Shown here: piece by piece, positions 33,612-42,782 of the stretch
Position numbering within the stretch: the first letter of the stretch is position 1
Layout: the number at the start of each line of letters is the position of its first letter
NCBI GenBank assembly: GCA_902765215.1
Contig: CACWZA010000002.1
Span: forward strand, 1-64,000
Source: an uncultured bacterium
GTDB lineage: Bacteria; Cyanobacteriota; Vampirovibrionia; Gastranaerophilales; Gastranaerophilaceae
Direction of reading: 5' to 3'
Length of the DNA stretch: 64,000 bases
Notes under the pieces: model-generated
What the model saw: only the letters and a program-made list of their open reading frames with translations
Database searches by the model: none
What the model was told of the DNA's origin: nothing
Translations under genes and position numbers: made by a program

Positions 33612-34514
33612 ATGGCTACAGAAAACAACAACGACGGAATTAATAACTTAATCGAAAAAGAGATTAATTCTAATGATAAGATTTTCAAACCTGATTTTTC
33701 TCAGAAGACAGGACGAGAGTTGTTGGCCTTTTACCTACAAACGAAATTTAAACAGGCACTGGCTTATGATAAGAGAGCTGAAAAGTCTGTTATTGTCGAT
33801 ATAAAGAGTGATTTTATTTCCCGATTTACAAAGAGATTGATAAATACCCCTCAAAAACGCATCCTCATAGGAATAACTGGGGAATCTGCTTCGGGAAAAT
33901 CTACTATATGTAATGAAATCACTAACTTTATCAGTCGTTTTAATCAGCCTGTGGCTATTGTAAGGACTGATAATTATTTTAATGACATTTCTGATTTGAT
34001 TAAGAAATACGGCTCGTTTGATGCACTCAGAGATAACGGCTACGATATTGATTCTCCGAAGAATTTCCAGCTGGATATTATGAGAAATGATTTAGAGGCA
34101 ATTGCCCGCGGCGAAGATATTGATATTCCAAGATATTTGCTTAACGGAACCGGGGTTTCTGTTCCGAAATCTATGCATATTAAATCTGATAAGATTATCA
34201 TAGTTGAAGGTGTTGCAACAATGTATGAGCCGATACAGGATATTTTTGATATTAAAATCTTTGTTGAAGCTGATGAAGAAATCAGAAAAGAAAGGTTTAT
34301 GTCGCGTGCCGTAAATGCGAGAAATCAGGATTTGGAAAATGCCCAGAAACACTGGGAATATGTGTTAGATGCGGGTAAAAAATATATTATCCCTTCCCGT
34401 GATAATATGGATATCATTCTGAACGGAGATTGTAATCTTCCTTACTTTACTCAGATATTAGAATACCTCTATACAATAACAAATAACTTCCAACAGCCTG
34501 CTAATAATGATTAG
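33612..34514 (+). CDS. Uridine kinase / phosphoribulokinase-like P-loop kinase
   Basis: 300 residues. The first 90 are a poorly conserved charged lead. The kinase domain has Walker A GITGESASGKST near 93, a substrate-binding RTDNYFND, the lid/base region DIDSPKNFQLDIM and IIIVEGVATMYEP. The latter holds the EG motif of the uridine kinase/pantothenate kinase/PRK family. ERFMSRAVNAR is the Arg-rich lid. It phosphorylates a nucleoside or a related sugar alcohol; strict assignment to uridine is not secure because of the N-terminal extension. Convergent with the TrmB-type gene (6-nt gap). Confidence 0.8.
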   Translation: MATENNNDGINNLIEKEINSNDKIFKPDFSQKTGRELLAFYLQTKFKQALAYDKRAEKSVIVDIKSDFISRFTKRLINTPQKRILIGITGESASGKSTICNEITNFISRFNQPVAIVRTDNYFNDISDLIKKYGSFDALRDNGYDIDSPKNFQLDIMRNDLEAIARGEDIDIPRYLLNGTGVSVPKSMHIKSDKIIIVEGVATMYEPIQDIFDIKIFVEADEEIRKERFMSRAVNARNQDLENAQKHWEYVLDAGKKYIIPSRDNMDIILNGDCNLPYFTQILEYLYTITNNFQQPANND

Positions 34515-34520
34515 TAGTGT

Positions 34521-35339
34521 TTAGTTAGAGCGGTAGATGTTATTAACCCCTAATACTTTATCGTACAACCGTTTAAACCCGTTTCCGTATTTGTACATTA
34601 GTTCTTCCGTCATTGTGTGCTGAATATCAAGGATAAGCATATCGTGAATCATCAGTTCCTTTATAAGGAAAACAATATCTGCGTTCTTTGTCCAGATTCC
34701 GCCCGCTGCCTCTGACGGATTAGTCGGTATTCTTCCGTAAAAAGATTCCTTGTCGTCTACTGCTATAATTACTACACGACCGTTAAAATACGCTTCCAGT
34801 TTTTTAGCAAAAGGATGTTCAAATACCATTCCGAAACGGCTCTGAAGTCTGTCGTAGCCGACAATTCTTATTTCAACATTTCTGTTATACGCATCAAGTA
34901 AGTCCTGTTCTATTTTCTTAAAATCTTGTGACCATATTTCTAAATATATCTCTTTTTTTGCGTTTTTGATTATTTCAACAAGTTTTTCGTGAGTCTTTAT
35001 ATCCCCGCTGATAGACATTATCGGTTCAAGATAATCTTCTTTTACATTAGGTAAATGCTTATCCAGAAACTCAATATTGTTCGTCATTTTGCGTTTGTAT
35101 CTTTTTGTCAATTCAGACGGTTTAATCGGTGAATAAGTAACTGGTTTATCCGGTGATGAGGTTACAATTTGCTTTTGTGTCAGGACTTTTAAGGTGTCAT
35201 AGGTTCTTGATTGCGGAATATCCGCAATTTTGCTGACTTCATATCCAGTTGCGGGATATTGTTTCAGAAGTGCAACATAAACCTTTGCCTCATAAGTGTT
35301 TAGCCCTAACTCTTTTAAACTCTCAATAATCTTATCCAT
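34521..35339 (-). CDS. TrmB-type transcriptional regulator
   Basis: 272 residues. The N-terminal winged helix (residues 1-75: LGLNTYEAKVYVALL, then IADIPQSRTYDTLKVL) is the TrmB DNA-binding domain. The C-terminal half (EIYLEIWSQDF onwards) resembles the phospholipase-D-like sugar-sensing domain of the same family. These regulators control sugar transport and metabolism. The promoter has both boxes and an ATG six bases after the -10, so the mRNA is leaderless. The target genes are unknown; the GH77, GH38 and permease genes of the window are candidates. Confidence 0.87.
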   Translation of the reverse strand: MDKIIESLKELGLNTYEAKVYVALLKQYPATGYEVSKIADIPQSRTYDTLKVLTQKQIVTSSPDKPVTYSPIKPSELTKRYKRKMTNNIEFLDKHLPNVKEDYLEPIMSISGDIKTHEKLVEIIKNAKKEIYLEIWSQDFKKIEQDLLDAYNRNVEIRIVGYDRLQSRFGMVFEHPFAKKLEAYFNGRVVIIAVDDKESFYGRIPTNPSEAAGGIWTKNADIVFLIKELMIHDMLILDIQHTMTEELMYKYGNGFKRLYDKVLGVNNIYRSN

Positions 35340-35345
35340 ATCACG

Positions 35346-35374
35346 ATTTTATCAAATTTGGGGTGTCTTTGCAA
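35346..35374 (-). promoter_or_regulatory. Promoter of the TrmB-type gene; leaderless
   Basis: Minus strand TTGCAA (35369-35374), 17-nt spacer, extended -10 TGaTAAAAT (35346-35354), then six bases (cgtgat) and ATG 35339. Confidence 0.85.
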
Positions 35375-35381
35375 ATATTTT

Positions 35382-37733
35382 TTAGATATGTGCGATTTCG
35401 TTAATGTCCTCTGTAAGGTATTCCTGTCGTTTGTTGAAAATGTCCGCAATCATTGATTTATATGTTTGATATGACTCTGATGAATTGAGTTTTTCTGCCT
35501 GAAGCGGAGCTATATATTCAATCTTAAAGTCGTTTTCGTTTCTTTCTGCTATTCTGATTGCTCCGCAGTCTTCGTAGGTTTCGAGCATTGTTTCTATAAT
35601 GTTCCCCGTGAGCCCTAAAAAGCAGGCACTGCTGTTCAGGTCAAAGATTCCGTCTTTTGAGTTGCAAACATATTTTATCATTCCGCCTATTGTTTTAAGG
35701 TAGTCAAATCCCTTTTCAGTATCAATATCATAGCTCATATAATGTATTCTTACAGGTTGTACTTTTTTCATTATATCGTCCATAATATCGTCACTTGGCG
35801 GATAGTCAAAAAACATAATACCGTCAGTTGGCCTTAGTGATTGTCTGTTGACAATTCTTTTGTATATTTCAGGATATGGTTTAAGGCTTTCTGCTATTGA
35901 GTGCTTTTCTGCAAATACGCAAAAATCAATCTTTGCGGTTTTAAGATAGCCATTAACTTTATCAAGAATATCTGTTTTTCTTCTGTTATCGTAGGAAATG
36001 ATTTTTGAAGTTTCCTCCTCAACAAGACAATCTGAATGAAGGTCTTTTATCATGAGCTGGATATAGATGTTTCCGTTGAACAGATTTATATTCGGCGAGA
36101 ACGCTATATCGAGTTTGTCGCCTTTTTTCAGCCCGATATCTCCGTAGGACCACCATATTGCATTGAAAGTCCGCCCGTCTTTTTCAACAATCAGTTTTAA
36201 GTGTTCGTTATTTGAACCCATAAGTTTTTTTTCTGTTAGGGTAAAATCTTTCATCGCAAAGACAGGTGCAGGGTTAGATGCTCCGCATGGCTCAAGTCTT
36301 TCAACTTCTTTTACCAAATCTTCCGTTAAATCTTTTGTTTCGAGTTCCATATCAATGTTTATAACAGGAGTGAGTTTTTGGTTTTGCATAAGAAGGTTAT
36401 AAGAATCAATAAGTGCCTGTCTTACATCTTCAAATGTTGATTTTTCAGGTGAAAAATAGAGTCCCGCAGCAAGTGCGTGTCCGCCAAACCCGTCGAGTTT
36501 ATCGGAAATGTTTGAGATTATTTCGTGAAGGTTAAGTTCTTCACAACCCTCTACCCCTCTTGCAGAACATCTGATTTGTTTTGTGTTTTCCGAATAAGTC
36601 ATTAAGAAGGTTGGTTTACCGTATTTTTCAACAATTTTCGAGGCAACAATCCCTATAATTCCTATATGCCAGTCTTCTTTATAGAGCACGATAATATTAT
36701 CTTTTATTTTTGATGCCATTTTATCGGCTTCTTCAAATATTTTGTTGCATAATTCCTGACGAATTTTGTTAAAGTTATCAAGTGCCATAACAGAGAGTTC
36801 AATTTCTTGTTTGTTATCGCTAATCATTACATTAAGTGCATCTTTAACAGTGCCTAAACGGCCGCAGGCATTTATCCTCGGGGCAACCCCAAAGGCAATC
36901 TGTTCAGAGGTTATTCCGTCTTCTATATTTGTATAACCTGCGTTTTCAAGTACTCGTTTTAGCCCGTAGTGTTTCCCTTTTGAGATTATATCAAGCCCTT
37001 TTATAACATAATATCTGTTTTCCCCGATTAAAGGTACAATATCGGCAATAGTTCCGACTGCAACATACGGTAAAATATCAAGTGAAAATTCGAGTTTGTC
37101 AAACCTTTCCAGTATTCCCTGAGCCAGTTTGAAGGCAACTCCAACCCCTGCAAGCGCAGTCATATAATTGATTTCTTTTGTACTCAGTTTTTCATCAAGT
37201 GAGTTTTGTGCCTTCGGATTGATTATTGCATAAGCATCAGGAAGTTCTTCCCCCGCTTCGTGGTGATCTGTTATAATAACATCTTTATTGAAGCTGTTGA
37301 TAAATTTAACTTCTTCAATATTACTGATACCGCAGTCCACAGTTATGATTAGTTTAGGTTTAACACTAACCATCAGTTTTACAAGTGCATTAGAGTTAAG
37401 CCCGTGCCCGTCCATTTCTCTTGACGGGATAAAGTAATCAACATCTGCTCCCAAATGGCGGAAGGTTCTTATCAAAAGTGAGGTTGAGGTTATTCCGTCT
37501 GCATCAAAGTCACCATAAATAAGAATTTTTTCTTTTTCATTGATAGCTTTTTCTATTCGGTCTACTGCTTTTCCCATATCACAGAAGGTATTCGGGTGAA
37601 GCAGAGTTATTTCCATAGGGTTTAAAAACTCCTTCATTTCTGTAGCAGTTTTTATTCCTCTCACCAACAAAAGTCGCTCAATAAGCGACTTTGTTTGGTT
37701 GCTGTTATTTATTTTCCATTCTTTTTTTATCAT
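35382..37733 (-). CDS. recJ: Single-stranded-DNA-specific exonuclease RecJ
   Basis: 783 residues. The DHH phosphoesterase core is intact: YGDFDADGITSTSLL (motif I), TVDCGIS (II), TDHHEAGE (III, DHH), and DHHA1 with GGHALAAG near 440 for the nucleotide. An OB-like domain follows (LMGSNNEHLKLIV), then about 220 extra C-terminal residues as in the longer RecJ forms of Firmicutes-type bacteria. RecJ resects 5' ends in recombination and mismatch repair with Mn2+ or Mg2+. The ATG begins one base after the ctp stop, so the two are co-transcribed and coupled. Confidence 0.95.
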   Translation of the reverse strand: MIKKEWKINNSNQTKSLIERLLLVRGIKTATEMKEFLNPMEITLLHPNTFCDMGKAVDRIEKAINEKEKILIYGDFDADGITSTSLLIRTFRHLGADVDYFIPSREMDGHGLNSNALVKLMVSVKPKLIITVDCGISNIEEVKFINSFNKDVIITDHHEAGEELPDAYAIINPKAQNSLDEKLSTKEINYMTALAGVGVAFKLAQGILERFDKLEFSLDILPYVAVGTIADIVPLIGENRYYVIKGLDIISKGKHYGLKRVLENAGYTNIEDGITSEQIAFGVAPRINACGRLGTVKDALNVMISDNKQEIELSVMALDNFNKIRQELCNKIFEEADKMASKIKDNIIVLYKEDWHIGIIGIVASKIVEKYGKPTFLMTYSENTKQIRCSARGVEGCEELNLHEIISNISDKLDGFGGHALAAGLYFSPEKSTFEDVRQALIDSYNLLMQNQKLTPVINIDMELETKDLTEDLVKEVERLEPCGASNPAPVFAMKDFTLTEKKLMGSNNEHLKLIVEKDGRTFNAIWWSYGDIGLKKGDKLDIAFSPNINLFNGNIYIQLMIKDLHSDCLVEEETSKIISYDNRRKTDILDKVNGYLKTAKIDFCVFAEKHSIAESLKPYPEIYKRIVNRQSLRPTDGIMFFDYPPSDDIMDDIMKKVQPVRIHYMSYDIDTEKGFDYLKTIGGMIKYVCNSKDGIFDLNSSACFLGLTGNIIETMLETYEDCGAIRIAERNENDFKIEYIAPLQAEKLNSSESYQTYKSMIADIFNKRQEYLTEDINEIAHI

Positions 37734-37734
37734 A

Positions 37735-39093
37735 TTATTTTGTGTTTATTGGCAAGGATTTTTCCAAATGAATTGTACTATCCTCTAGCATTCTCTTTTC
37801 TTTTGCTTCTGTTGCACTGTCTTCAGGTTTGTTAGTTGCAGATGTTTTTGAATCTGCTTTTGCAACAGGTGTTGTTAAGTAATCAGGAATTGGTTCTCCG
37901 CATTCTTTTAACAACAGTTTCAAACCTTCTTTTAACTGTACATCGTCTTTATTTTTAACATTTTCAGCGGTTAACTGTACAATGTAATCAGGAGTGATAC
38001 CTTTTTTGTGGATATCTGTTCCGCTTGGAGTGAGATATCTTTGGATAGTAATGTTAACACCTGCATCATCAGACAGTTTGTTAATTTCCTGTACAAGACC
38101 TTTACCAAAGGTTTGTTCCCCGACTAAGATTGCTCTGCAGTTATCTTTCATTGCACCTGAGAATATTTCACTTGCAGAAGCTGAACCCTTGTTCACAAGT
38201 ACAACGAGAGGTTTGTTTGTAATTCTGATTTTTGCTGCTCTTGTTGTATCTTTGTAGCCGTATCTGTCTACTGTACTGACTATTCCGCCGCCCTGCAGGA
38301 ACATATCAGACATCAATATAGCATTACTCAGCAATCCGCCAGGATTTGAACGAAGGTCTAAAATATAACCTTTTTTAGTGTTTTGTGTGTTTTTAAGAAT
38401 ATTTAAAACTTCCTGAGATGCGTTCTTGCTTATGAAAGAACTTAATCTGATATACTGTATGCTGTCAGGAATCTTTGTATCAATAGGTGTTTTTGTTGAA
38501 ACTGATTTGATTTCAATTTCTGCACGGGTAATTGTGTATGCTTTTGGTTCTTCATTTTTTCTTTTTACCAAAATTGTAACCTGTGTGCCTGCGTTACCTC
38601 TGATTTTGTCAGCGGCTTTATCAATTGTGATACCTTTTGTGCTTACTCCGTCGATTTCCAAAATCAGGTCGTCTGTTTTGATACCTGCTTTATCTGCAGG
38701 TGAACCTTCGATAGGTGCTATGACAACAAGTTGTCCGTCTTTCATCCCGATTTGGATACCGATACCCTGTAAAGAACCTTTAATAGAAGAAGTTTCTTCA
38801 GCAAATTCTTTCGGGTCTAAAAATCTTGTATACGGGTCGTTCAGACTTGCAAGCATTGTATCGATTGCAACATAGGCATCTTCTTTTGTTTTCATTTGGC
38901 TGTCGTATCTGTGTCTCCAGATATTCCAGTCCTGTGAGTTATCGGTCTGATCAACATATTTGAGGTTAATCAGTCTCCAAACTTCATCATATAATTGTTG
39001 CGGTGTTACTGCAAAACTTGCCTGCATACCGCCTATAAACATCATTACAAATATATTAAATGTTATAAAAAATTTCTTGCTAAATATTTTCAA
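37735..39093 (-). CDS. C-terminal processing peptidase (S41 family)
   Basis: 452 residues. A signal peptide (to about 28) directs it to the periplasm. A PDZ domain (about 110-195: GIGIQIGMKDGQLVVI, AGIKTDDLILEIDG) precedes the S41 protease fold. There, NKGSASASEIFSGAM holds the catalytic Ser and GEQTFGKGLVQ the Lys of the Ser-Lys dyad. The tail after 400 is Lys/Glu/Thr-rich and disordered. It trims the C-termini of exported proteins. Start is TTG at 39093, chosen because a strong GGGAGG SD lies seven bases upstream and no ATG fits the signal peptide. First gene of the ctp-recJ operon. Confidence 0.93.
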   Translation of the reverse strand: MKIFSKKFFITFNIFVMMFIGGMQASFAVTPQQLYDEVWRLINLKYVDQTDNSQDWNIWRHRYDSQMKTKEDAYVAIDTMLASLNDPYTRFLDPKEFAEETSSIKGSLQGIGIQIGMKDGQLVVIAPIEGSPADKAGIKTDDLILEIDGVSTKGITIDKAADKIRGNAGTQVTILVKRKNEEPKAYTITRAEIEIKSVSTKTPIDTKIPDSIQYIRLSSFISKNASQEVLNILKNTQNTKKGYILDLRSNPGGLLSNAILMSDMFLQGGGIVSTVDRYGYKDTTRAAKIRITNKPLVVLVNKGSASASEIFSGAMKDNCRAILVGEQTFGKGLVQEINKLSDDAGVNITIQRYLTPSGTDIHKKGITPDYIVQLTAENVKNKDDVQLKEGLKLLLKECGEPIPDYLTTPVAKADSKTSATNKPEDSATEAKEKRMLEDSTIHLEKSLPINTK

Positions 39094-39140
39094 AATGTTA
39101 CCTCCCTACACAAAGGATTTCCTAAAAATTTCATAACTAC

Positions 39141-39170
39141 ATTATACAATAAGTAAATTTATATTTCCAA
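39141..39170 (-). promoter_or_regulatory. Promoter of the ctp-recJ operon
   Basis: Minus strand TTGGAA (39165-39170), 18-nt spacer, TATAAT (39141-39146). The leader is about 40 nt with an SD before the TTG start. Confidence 0.75.
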
Positions 39171-39197
39171 TATTAAAATGGTAAATTTTAGGGTGAT

Positions 39198-40433
39198 TTA
39201 GTATTTTTCCATTCTAAAGATTGTCGAATATTTATGTGCACCGTAATAAAGTTCGATAAGAACGAAGTTATTGTCCAAATCGGTCAGTTCGATATTGCAC
39301 TTAATTTCAGGTCGTCGTTTTGATTTTCTGATGTATTTCCCCCAAGCGTTAAGGAATTTTACCTGCCATCTTGCGGATCTTGTCATATCAAGTTCTTTTA
39401 AGTTGTCACGATAGTAGTTTGCAGGAGTGAATTTTTTTTCAAATGCAGGAACAATATATTTTACCGTACCTGCCTCCTTGAACAGTATGTACCAGTCGTC
39501 CTTATACTGTCTTGGGGTTAAAAGGTAATATCCCGGCTCAATAGTCATTGTTTTGAAATAGAGCGGAGAATTTAACCTCAAAAGCGGGTAAGGTGACCAT
39601 GTTGTATCTTTCATATCGTAATACTGGTCAGGATCTACCCCGTGTACAAATGAGAAAGTCGGCACCTGCATATCTCTGTATGCCTGTTCATAATCGTCCT
39701 GTGTGTATGTTTTTTGTTTTTCTTTTTCTTCTTCCTGTGATGCACTTTCTCCGTCAGGAACTATCTTCATCCCGTTTTCAGGGTTTATGTTTTTTAATTC
39801 TTCTTCCCATTCCTGAATATACAAATCGCTTTCTACATCTTTGTATTTCCCATACTTAGGTTTTGGGGTTTTTTGTTTTTTTTGTTTCTTTGCTTTCTTC
39901 ACTTTTTTTGTTGTAGATACGGCTTCTGCTGCTGCTTCTGCTGCATTGTTAACAGCATCTTTTGAACTTTTTACCGAATCTTTTGTTTCTTGTTTAGCTT
40001 TATTTATTTTATTTTTTGTATTCTCTGTTTTTTCTTTAACTTTTTTATCAGGAGTATAGTTTCCGTTTTGAACATTTTCTTTTGCAGCATCATTTACAGG
40101 GTTGGATGCTCCGTCAAGAGCATCTTCTAAAGAAGTGTCCCCGTTAGAATCTTCTTCTTCCTCATATTCCTCGTACTCTTCTTCTGAATCGTTGGTTGAG
40201 TTTGCTTTTTCAACTTCGTCTTTTGTCGGAAGCTGCGGATTACGGGCATCTTCTTCCTCAACCTTTACATCCTCGTGTTGTTTGTATACTCCCGGCATGT
40301 ATTCACTCTCGTCAGATTTTACCTCTGACGGGACATCTGCAGCCGCAGGACGCATTGCAGGAACAGGGTTGTCTGCGTATGCGATACCGCCCAGTGCTAT
40401 TATGATAAATAAAGTCAGAACACTCTTTCTCAT
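39198..40433 (-). CDS. Secreted protein with low-complexity linker and C-terminal folded domain (411 aa)
   Basis: 411 residues. A signal peptide (MRKSVLTLFIIIALGGIAYA) is followed by a disordered Glu/Ser/Asn-rich region (to about 130), a Lys/Ala helix (about 130-190) with a KKAKKQKKQK cluster, and a folded domain from about 255. That domain has VPTFSFVHGVDPDQYYD, IEPGYYLLTPRQYKDDWYILFKE and FVLIELYYGAHKYSTIF. No family is recognised. The promoter and ATG spacing (TAAAAT, six bases) fit the leaderless class, although AAAGGT lies directly before the ATG. Periplasmic or surface; it may be anchored by its basic helix to the envelope. Function unknown. Confidence 0.7.
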   Translation of the reverse strand: MRKSVLTLFIIIALGGIAYADNPVPAMRPAAADVPSEVKSDESEYMPGVYKQHEDVKVEEEDARNPQLPTKDEVEKANSTNDSEEEYEEYEEEEDSNGDTSLEDALDGASNPVNDAAKENVQNGNYTPDKKVKEKTENTKNKINKAKQETKDSVKSSKDAVNNAAEAAAEAVSTTKKVKKAKKQKKQKTPKPKYGKYKDVESDLYIQEWEEELKNINPENGMKIVPDGESASQEEEKEKQKTYTQDDYEQAYRDMQVPTFSFVHGVDPDQYYDMKDTTWSPYPLLRLNSPLYFKTMTIEPGYYLLTPRQYKDDWYILFKEAGTVKYIVPAFEKKFTPANYYRDNLKELDMTRSARWQVKFLNAWGKYIRKSKRRPEIKCNIELTDLDNNFVLIELYYGAHKYSTIFRMEKY

Positions 40434-40439
40434 ACCTTT

Positions 40440-40445
40440 ATTTTA
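40440..40445 (-). promoter_or_regulatory. -10 box six bases before the 411-aa gene
   Basis: Minus strand TAAAAT, six bases (aaaggt), ATG 40433. The spacing matches the leaderless class, but aaaggt could act as a weak SD for a longer transcript. Confidence 0.45.
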
Positions 40446-40489
40446 ATGATTATTTTCAAAAAAAACAAATATTTAATAAAAATACCCCA

Positions 40490-40519
40490 TAAACAAAAAT
40501 AACAGGTCTGAAACCTGTC
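40490..40519 (-). terminator. Terminator of the 137-aa gene
   Basis: ACAGGT (40502-40507) pairs with ACCTGT (40513-40518). On the minus strand it is followed by a T-rich tail. It lies about 30 bases after the stop. Confidence 0.8.
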
Positions 40520-40547
40520 TTCAAAGGCTAATCAGTAATACTACTGT

Positions 40548-40961
40548 TTAGTAATATTCGTTTTCTTCTTCCTCTTTTTCCTGAGAATCTTTTTCTTCGT
40601 CGTGTTTATGTTTTTTGTCGTTCTTTTCGTCAAATTTGACGCTTGAAACAATGCCCTCGGTTTCTTCAAGAAGTTTTTTAAGGTCGGCAGAAGGGTTAAA
40701 TTTTGGCAGCTTAGAATTGATAACTGAGGCAACATTCATCATAGCCAACGAATTTAAAGTTGCATTCAGTTGAGCACTGTTGTCTATGTACTTGTTTGTG
40801 TTCATCGCTTGGTCTTCTTCACCGGCATCGACACGTCCATATTCTGTTCCTTGACTTGCCCTATCGTCGCTAGTCTTGGCAGCGGTTCCGGATATGTCAC
40901 CACTTTTGAAGTTAAACGCACCTGCCACACCGTAGAAGCCAGCGGCTCTGTTGTCTACCAT
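40548..40961 (-). CDS. Small hypothetical protein with charged tail (137 aa)
   Basis: 137 residues. The N-terminal half is small-residue-rich (MVDNRAAGFYGVAGAFNFKSG), the middle is helical and hydrophobic (AQLNATLNSLAMMNVASVI, residues 62-80), and the last 35 residues are nearly all Lys, Glu, Asp and His. No signal peptide. AGGGGT lies six bases before the ATG and a terminator follows, so it is a single gene. The absence of a Sec signal, with a polar Gly/Ser/Ala-rich N-terminus, is reminiscent of type-III-exported proteins, but this is weak inference. Confidence 0.65.
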   Translation of the reverse strand: MVDNRAAGFYGVAGAFNFKSGDISGTAAKTSDDRASQGTEYGRVDAGEEDQAMNTNKYIDNSAQLNATLNSLAMMNVASVINSKLPKFNPSADLKKLLEETEGIVSSVKFDEKNDKKHKHDEEKDSQEKEEEENEYY

Positions 40962-41250
40962 GCATGTACCCCTATTTTTTGAGTCTGCTCAGTGATGTGT
41001 CCTGCCCCTGTTTATTTAAGCATACCCTTCTGAATAATATTCTAAATCATCTAAAGAGATTATTTTGCCAGTTAATAATTGTATCTTGTACAATTGTAGG
41101 CTAAATCTCAATAATAACACGAAAAACCCGACTTCATAAAACTTAATAAATGTACATAATATAGAGTTTTGTTAAGTCTTGTAACAGTTATAGGCATGTC
41201 AGAAACTCAATATGGTAAAAATACTTTATATTTATAGTGAGGCAGTAGTA
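40962..41250. other. Divergent intergenic region
   Basis: 289 bases between the 137-aa gene and the CHAP-like gene. It contains CAATTGTATCTTGTACAATTG-like repeated words (about 41084-41098) and several AT-rich -10-like stretches, but no convincing promoter pair or ORF. An in-frame ATG at 41212 would extend the CHAP-like gene by 13 residues; I prefer 41251. Confidence 0.4.
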
Positions 41251-42765
41251 ATGACCGAGAGTAATCCGTTAAATTATCTTTTCAGAATAGACGATGGTAC
41301 CAAAGGTATCACTAAAGAGCAGTTTCTTACCAGATACAGCGAGATGAAGGCTGCAGGTGTAAATAGTGAATCGTCTATCTTCTCAAGCGGTGTTGAAGGA
41401 AGTATTGAGCAACTGTTCGATACTATCAACAAAAGCGGTGATGATAATTTTATTGATGCTTCAGAGATTGCGGCACTTGCTTCTAACAGTACTGATGATG
41501 GTGAAAATGTTTTATCTGAATCAGATTTGGTGAAATTGTATCAGGATATGGCAGATAACATAATGAAAAACTATTTATCTACCAGCCCTGAAGTTATGTA
41601 TAATACTTCGATGAGTAAGTTTGGCGACCATCCTGAAGAAAATACTTACATTCAGGATTTATCGGGGCAAATCCAAACCTTGCAGGATTTGGTTACTTCA
41701 AGGCAAATTACCTCAAACAGTATTATTAAAAATTTGGAAGATCAGATAGCAGATGTCATCAAAAGAAACCTTGATGAAACAAATGATGCGAATAAAAAAT
41801 TCAAGGACAAGTACGATAAAAAACAGCAAGAGCTCAATAAATATATCAGAAAGTCAAATGAAAATGAGCAGAAATTGCGTGAAGCGGCAGCCCAAAAACA
41901 AGATGCCGAGTTAGAAATCAGGGTCATCTTAGAGGAAATACAATCTTTGGATCAGGAAAAAGACAAAGATAAAATCGCTGATTTAAGAAAAGAATTATCA
42001 ACCGTTCAAAAACGCTTCAATAACGCAAAAGAAGATGTTGATTCTTATACAGAGAAAAAAGAAGATTTAGCAAATAAAATTTCAAAGACTCAATCTGAAC
42101 TCAGCAAAATGAGTAACAGTGATATTTTGCAAAGATTAAACGACGAAAAGAATTCAAAAATTCAGGAGTTGAAACAAAAGATTGCCGATGAAAAAGAAAA
42201 GGCTAAAAACGATATAATCGGCTATAACGATAAAATCAACACTTTAAAACAGGCTCAGGCTTATGCTGTTCAGCATACGCAGGAGGTTGCAGCAAAAAGT
42301 GCGGAATCACTTAATTTTGAATCTCAGTCAGGACGAAAGACAAGTTTTAAAGAATTGAGTGCAAAAGGACTTAAATATTCAAGTGAAAAAGGTCAAAAGC
42401 TCGCACAGGATATCAGAAGCCATTCGGTCGGGTTCATTGGTAAATGTTCAAGATATGTTAGTAATGCGCTTGAAAGAACAGGTCTCGGGCATGAAAGAAG
42501 AGCTTCTGCTCACATGATGGATAGTGCACTTCGCGGAAACGGCAACTTCCGGGAAATTACAGTATCATCGTTAGATGAATTAAAAAGTTTGCCTGCAGGC
42601 TGTATAGTTGTTTATGAAGCAGGTGCAAAAGGATATAATAAGGTTCACGGTCATATTGAGGTTACTCTGGGGGACGGCAGAGCTTGTTCTGATGGGGTTA
42701 CCCGTAACATGAGATTTGCTGAAGGCGAACAAATGCATGTATTTGTTCCTGTTGAAAATGCGTAG
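41251..42765 (+). CDS. EF-hand-like, coiled-coil protein with C-terminal CHAP/NlpC-like peptidase domain
   Basis: 504 residues. The N-terminal 110 residues contain EF-hand-like helices (QLFDTINKSGDDNFIDASEI, with one residue more than the canonical loop, then a second acidic loop). Residues about 130-345 form a long Lys/Glu coiled coil. The C-terminal 110 residues have the layout of a CHAP or NlpC/P60 cysteine peptidase: GKCSRYVSNALE with Cys399, LPAGCIVVY, and VHGHIEV with His466/468. Such domains cleave peptidoglycan. No signal peptide is present, so export would need another route; the fli export genes lie immediately convergent. Start ATG 41251 has a GAGG SD. Peptidase assignment is moderate. 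Confidence 0.7.
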   Translation: MTESNPLNYLFRIDDGTKGITKEQFLTRYSEMKAAGVNSESSIFSSGVEGSIEQLFDTINKSGDDNFIDASEIAALASNSTDDGENVLSESDLVKLYQDMADNIMKNYLSTSPEVMYNTSMSKFGDHPEENTYIQDLSGQIQTLQDLVTSRQITSNSIIKNLEDQIADVIKRNLDETNDANKKFKDKYDKKQQELNKYIRKSNENEQKLREAAAQKQDAELEIRVILEEIQSLDQEKDKDKIADLRKELSTVQKRFNNAKEDVDSYTEKKEDLANKISKTQSELSKMSNSDILQRLNDEKNSKIQELKQKIADEKEKAKNDIIGYNDKINTLKQAQAYAVQHTQEVAAKSAESLNFESQSGRKTSFKELSAKGLKYSSEKGQKLAQDIRSHSVGFIGKCSRYVSNALERTGLGHERRASAHMMDSALRGNGNFREITVSSLDELKSLPAGCIVVYEAGAKGYNKVHGHIEVTLGDGRACSDGVTRNMRFAEGEQMHVFVPVENA

Positions 42766-42782
42766 TGTTTTATTTTGCTGAC

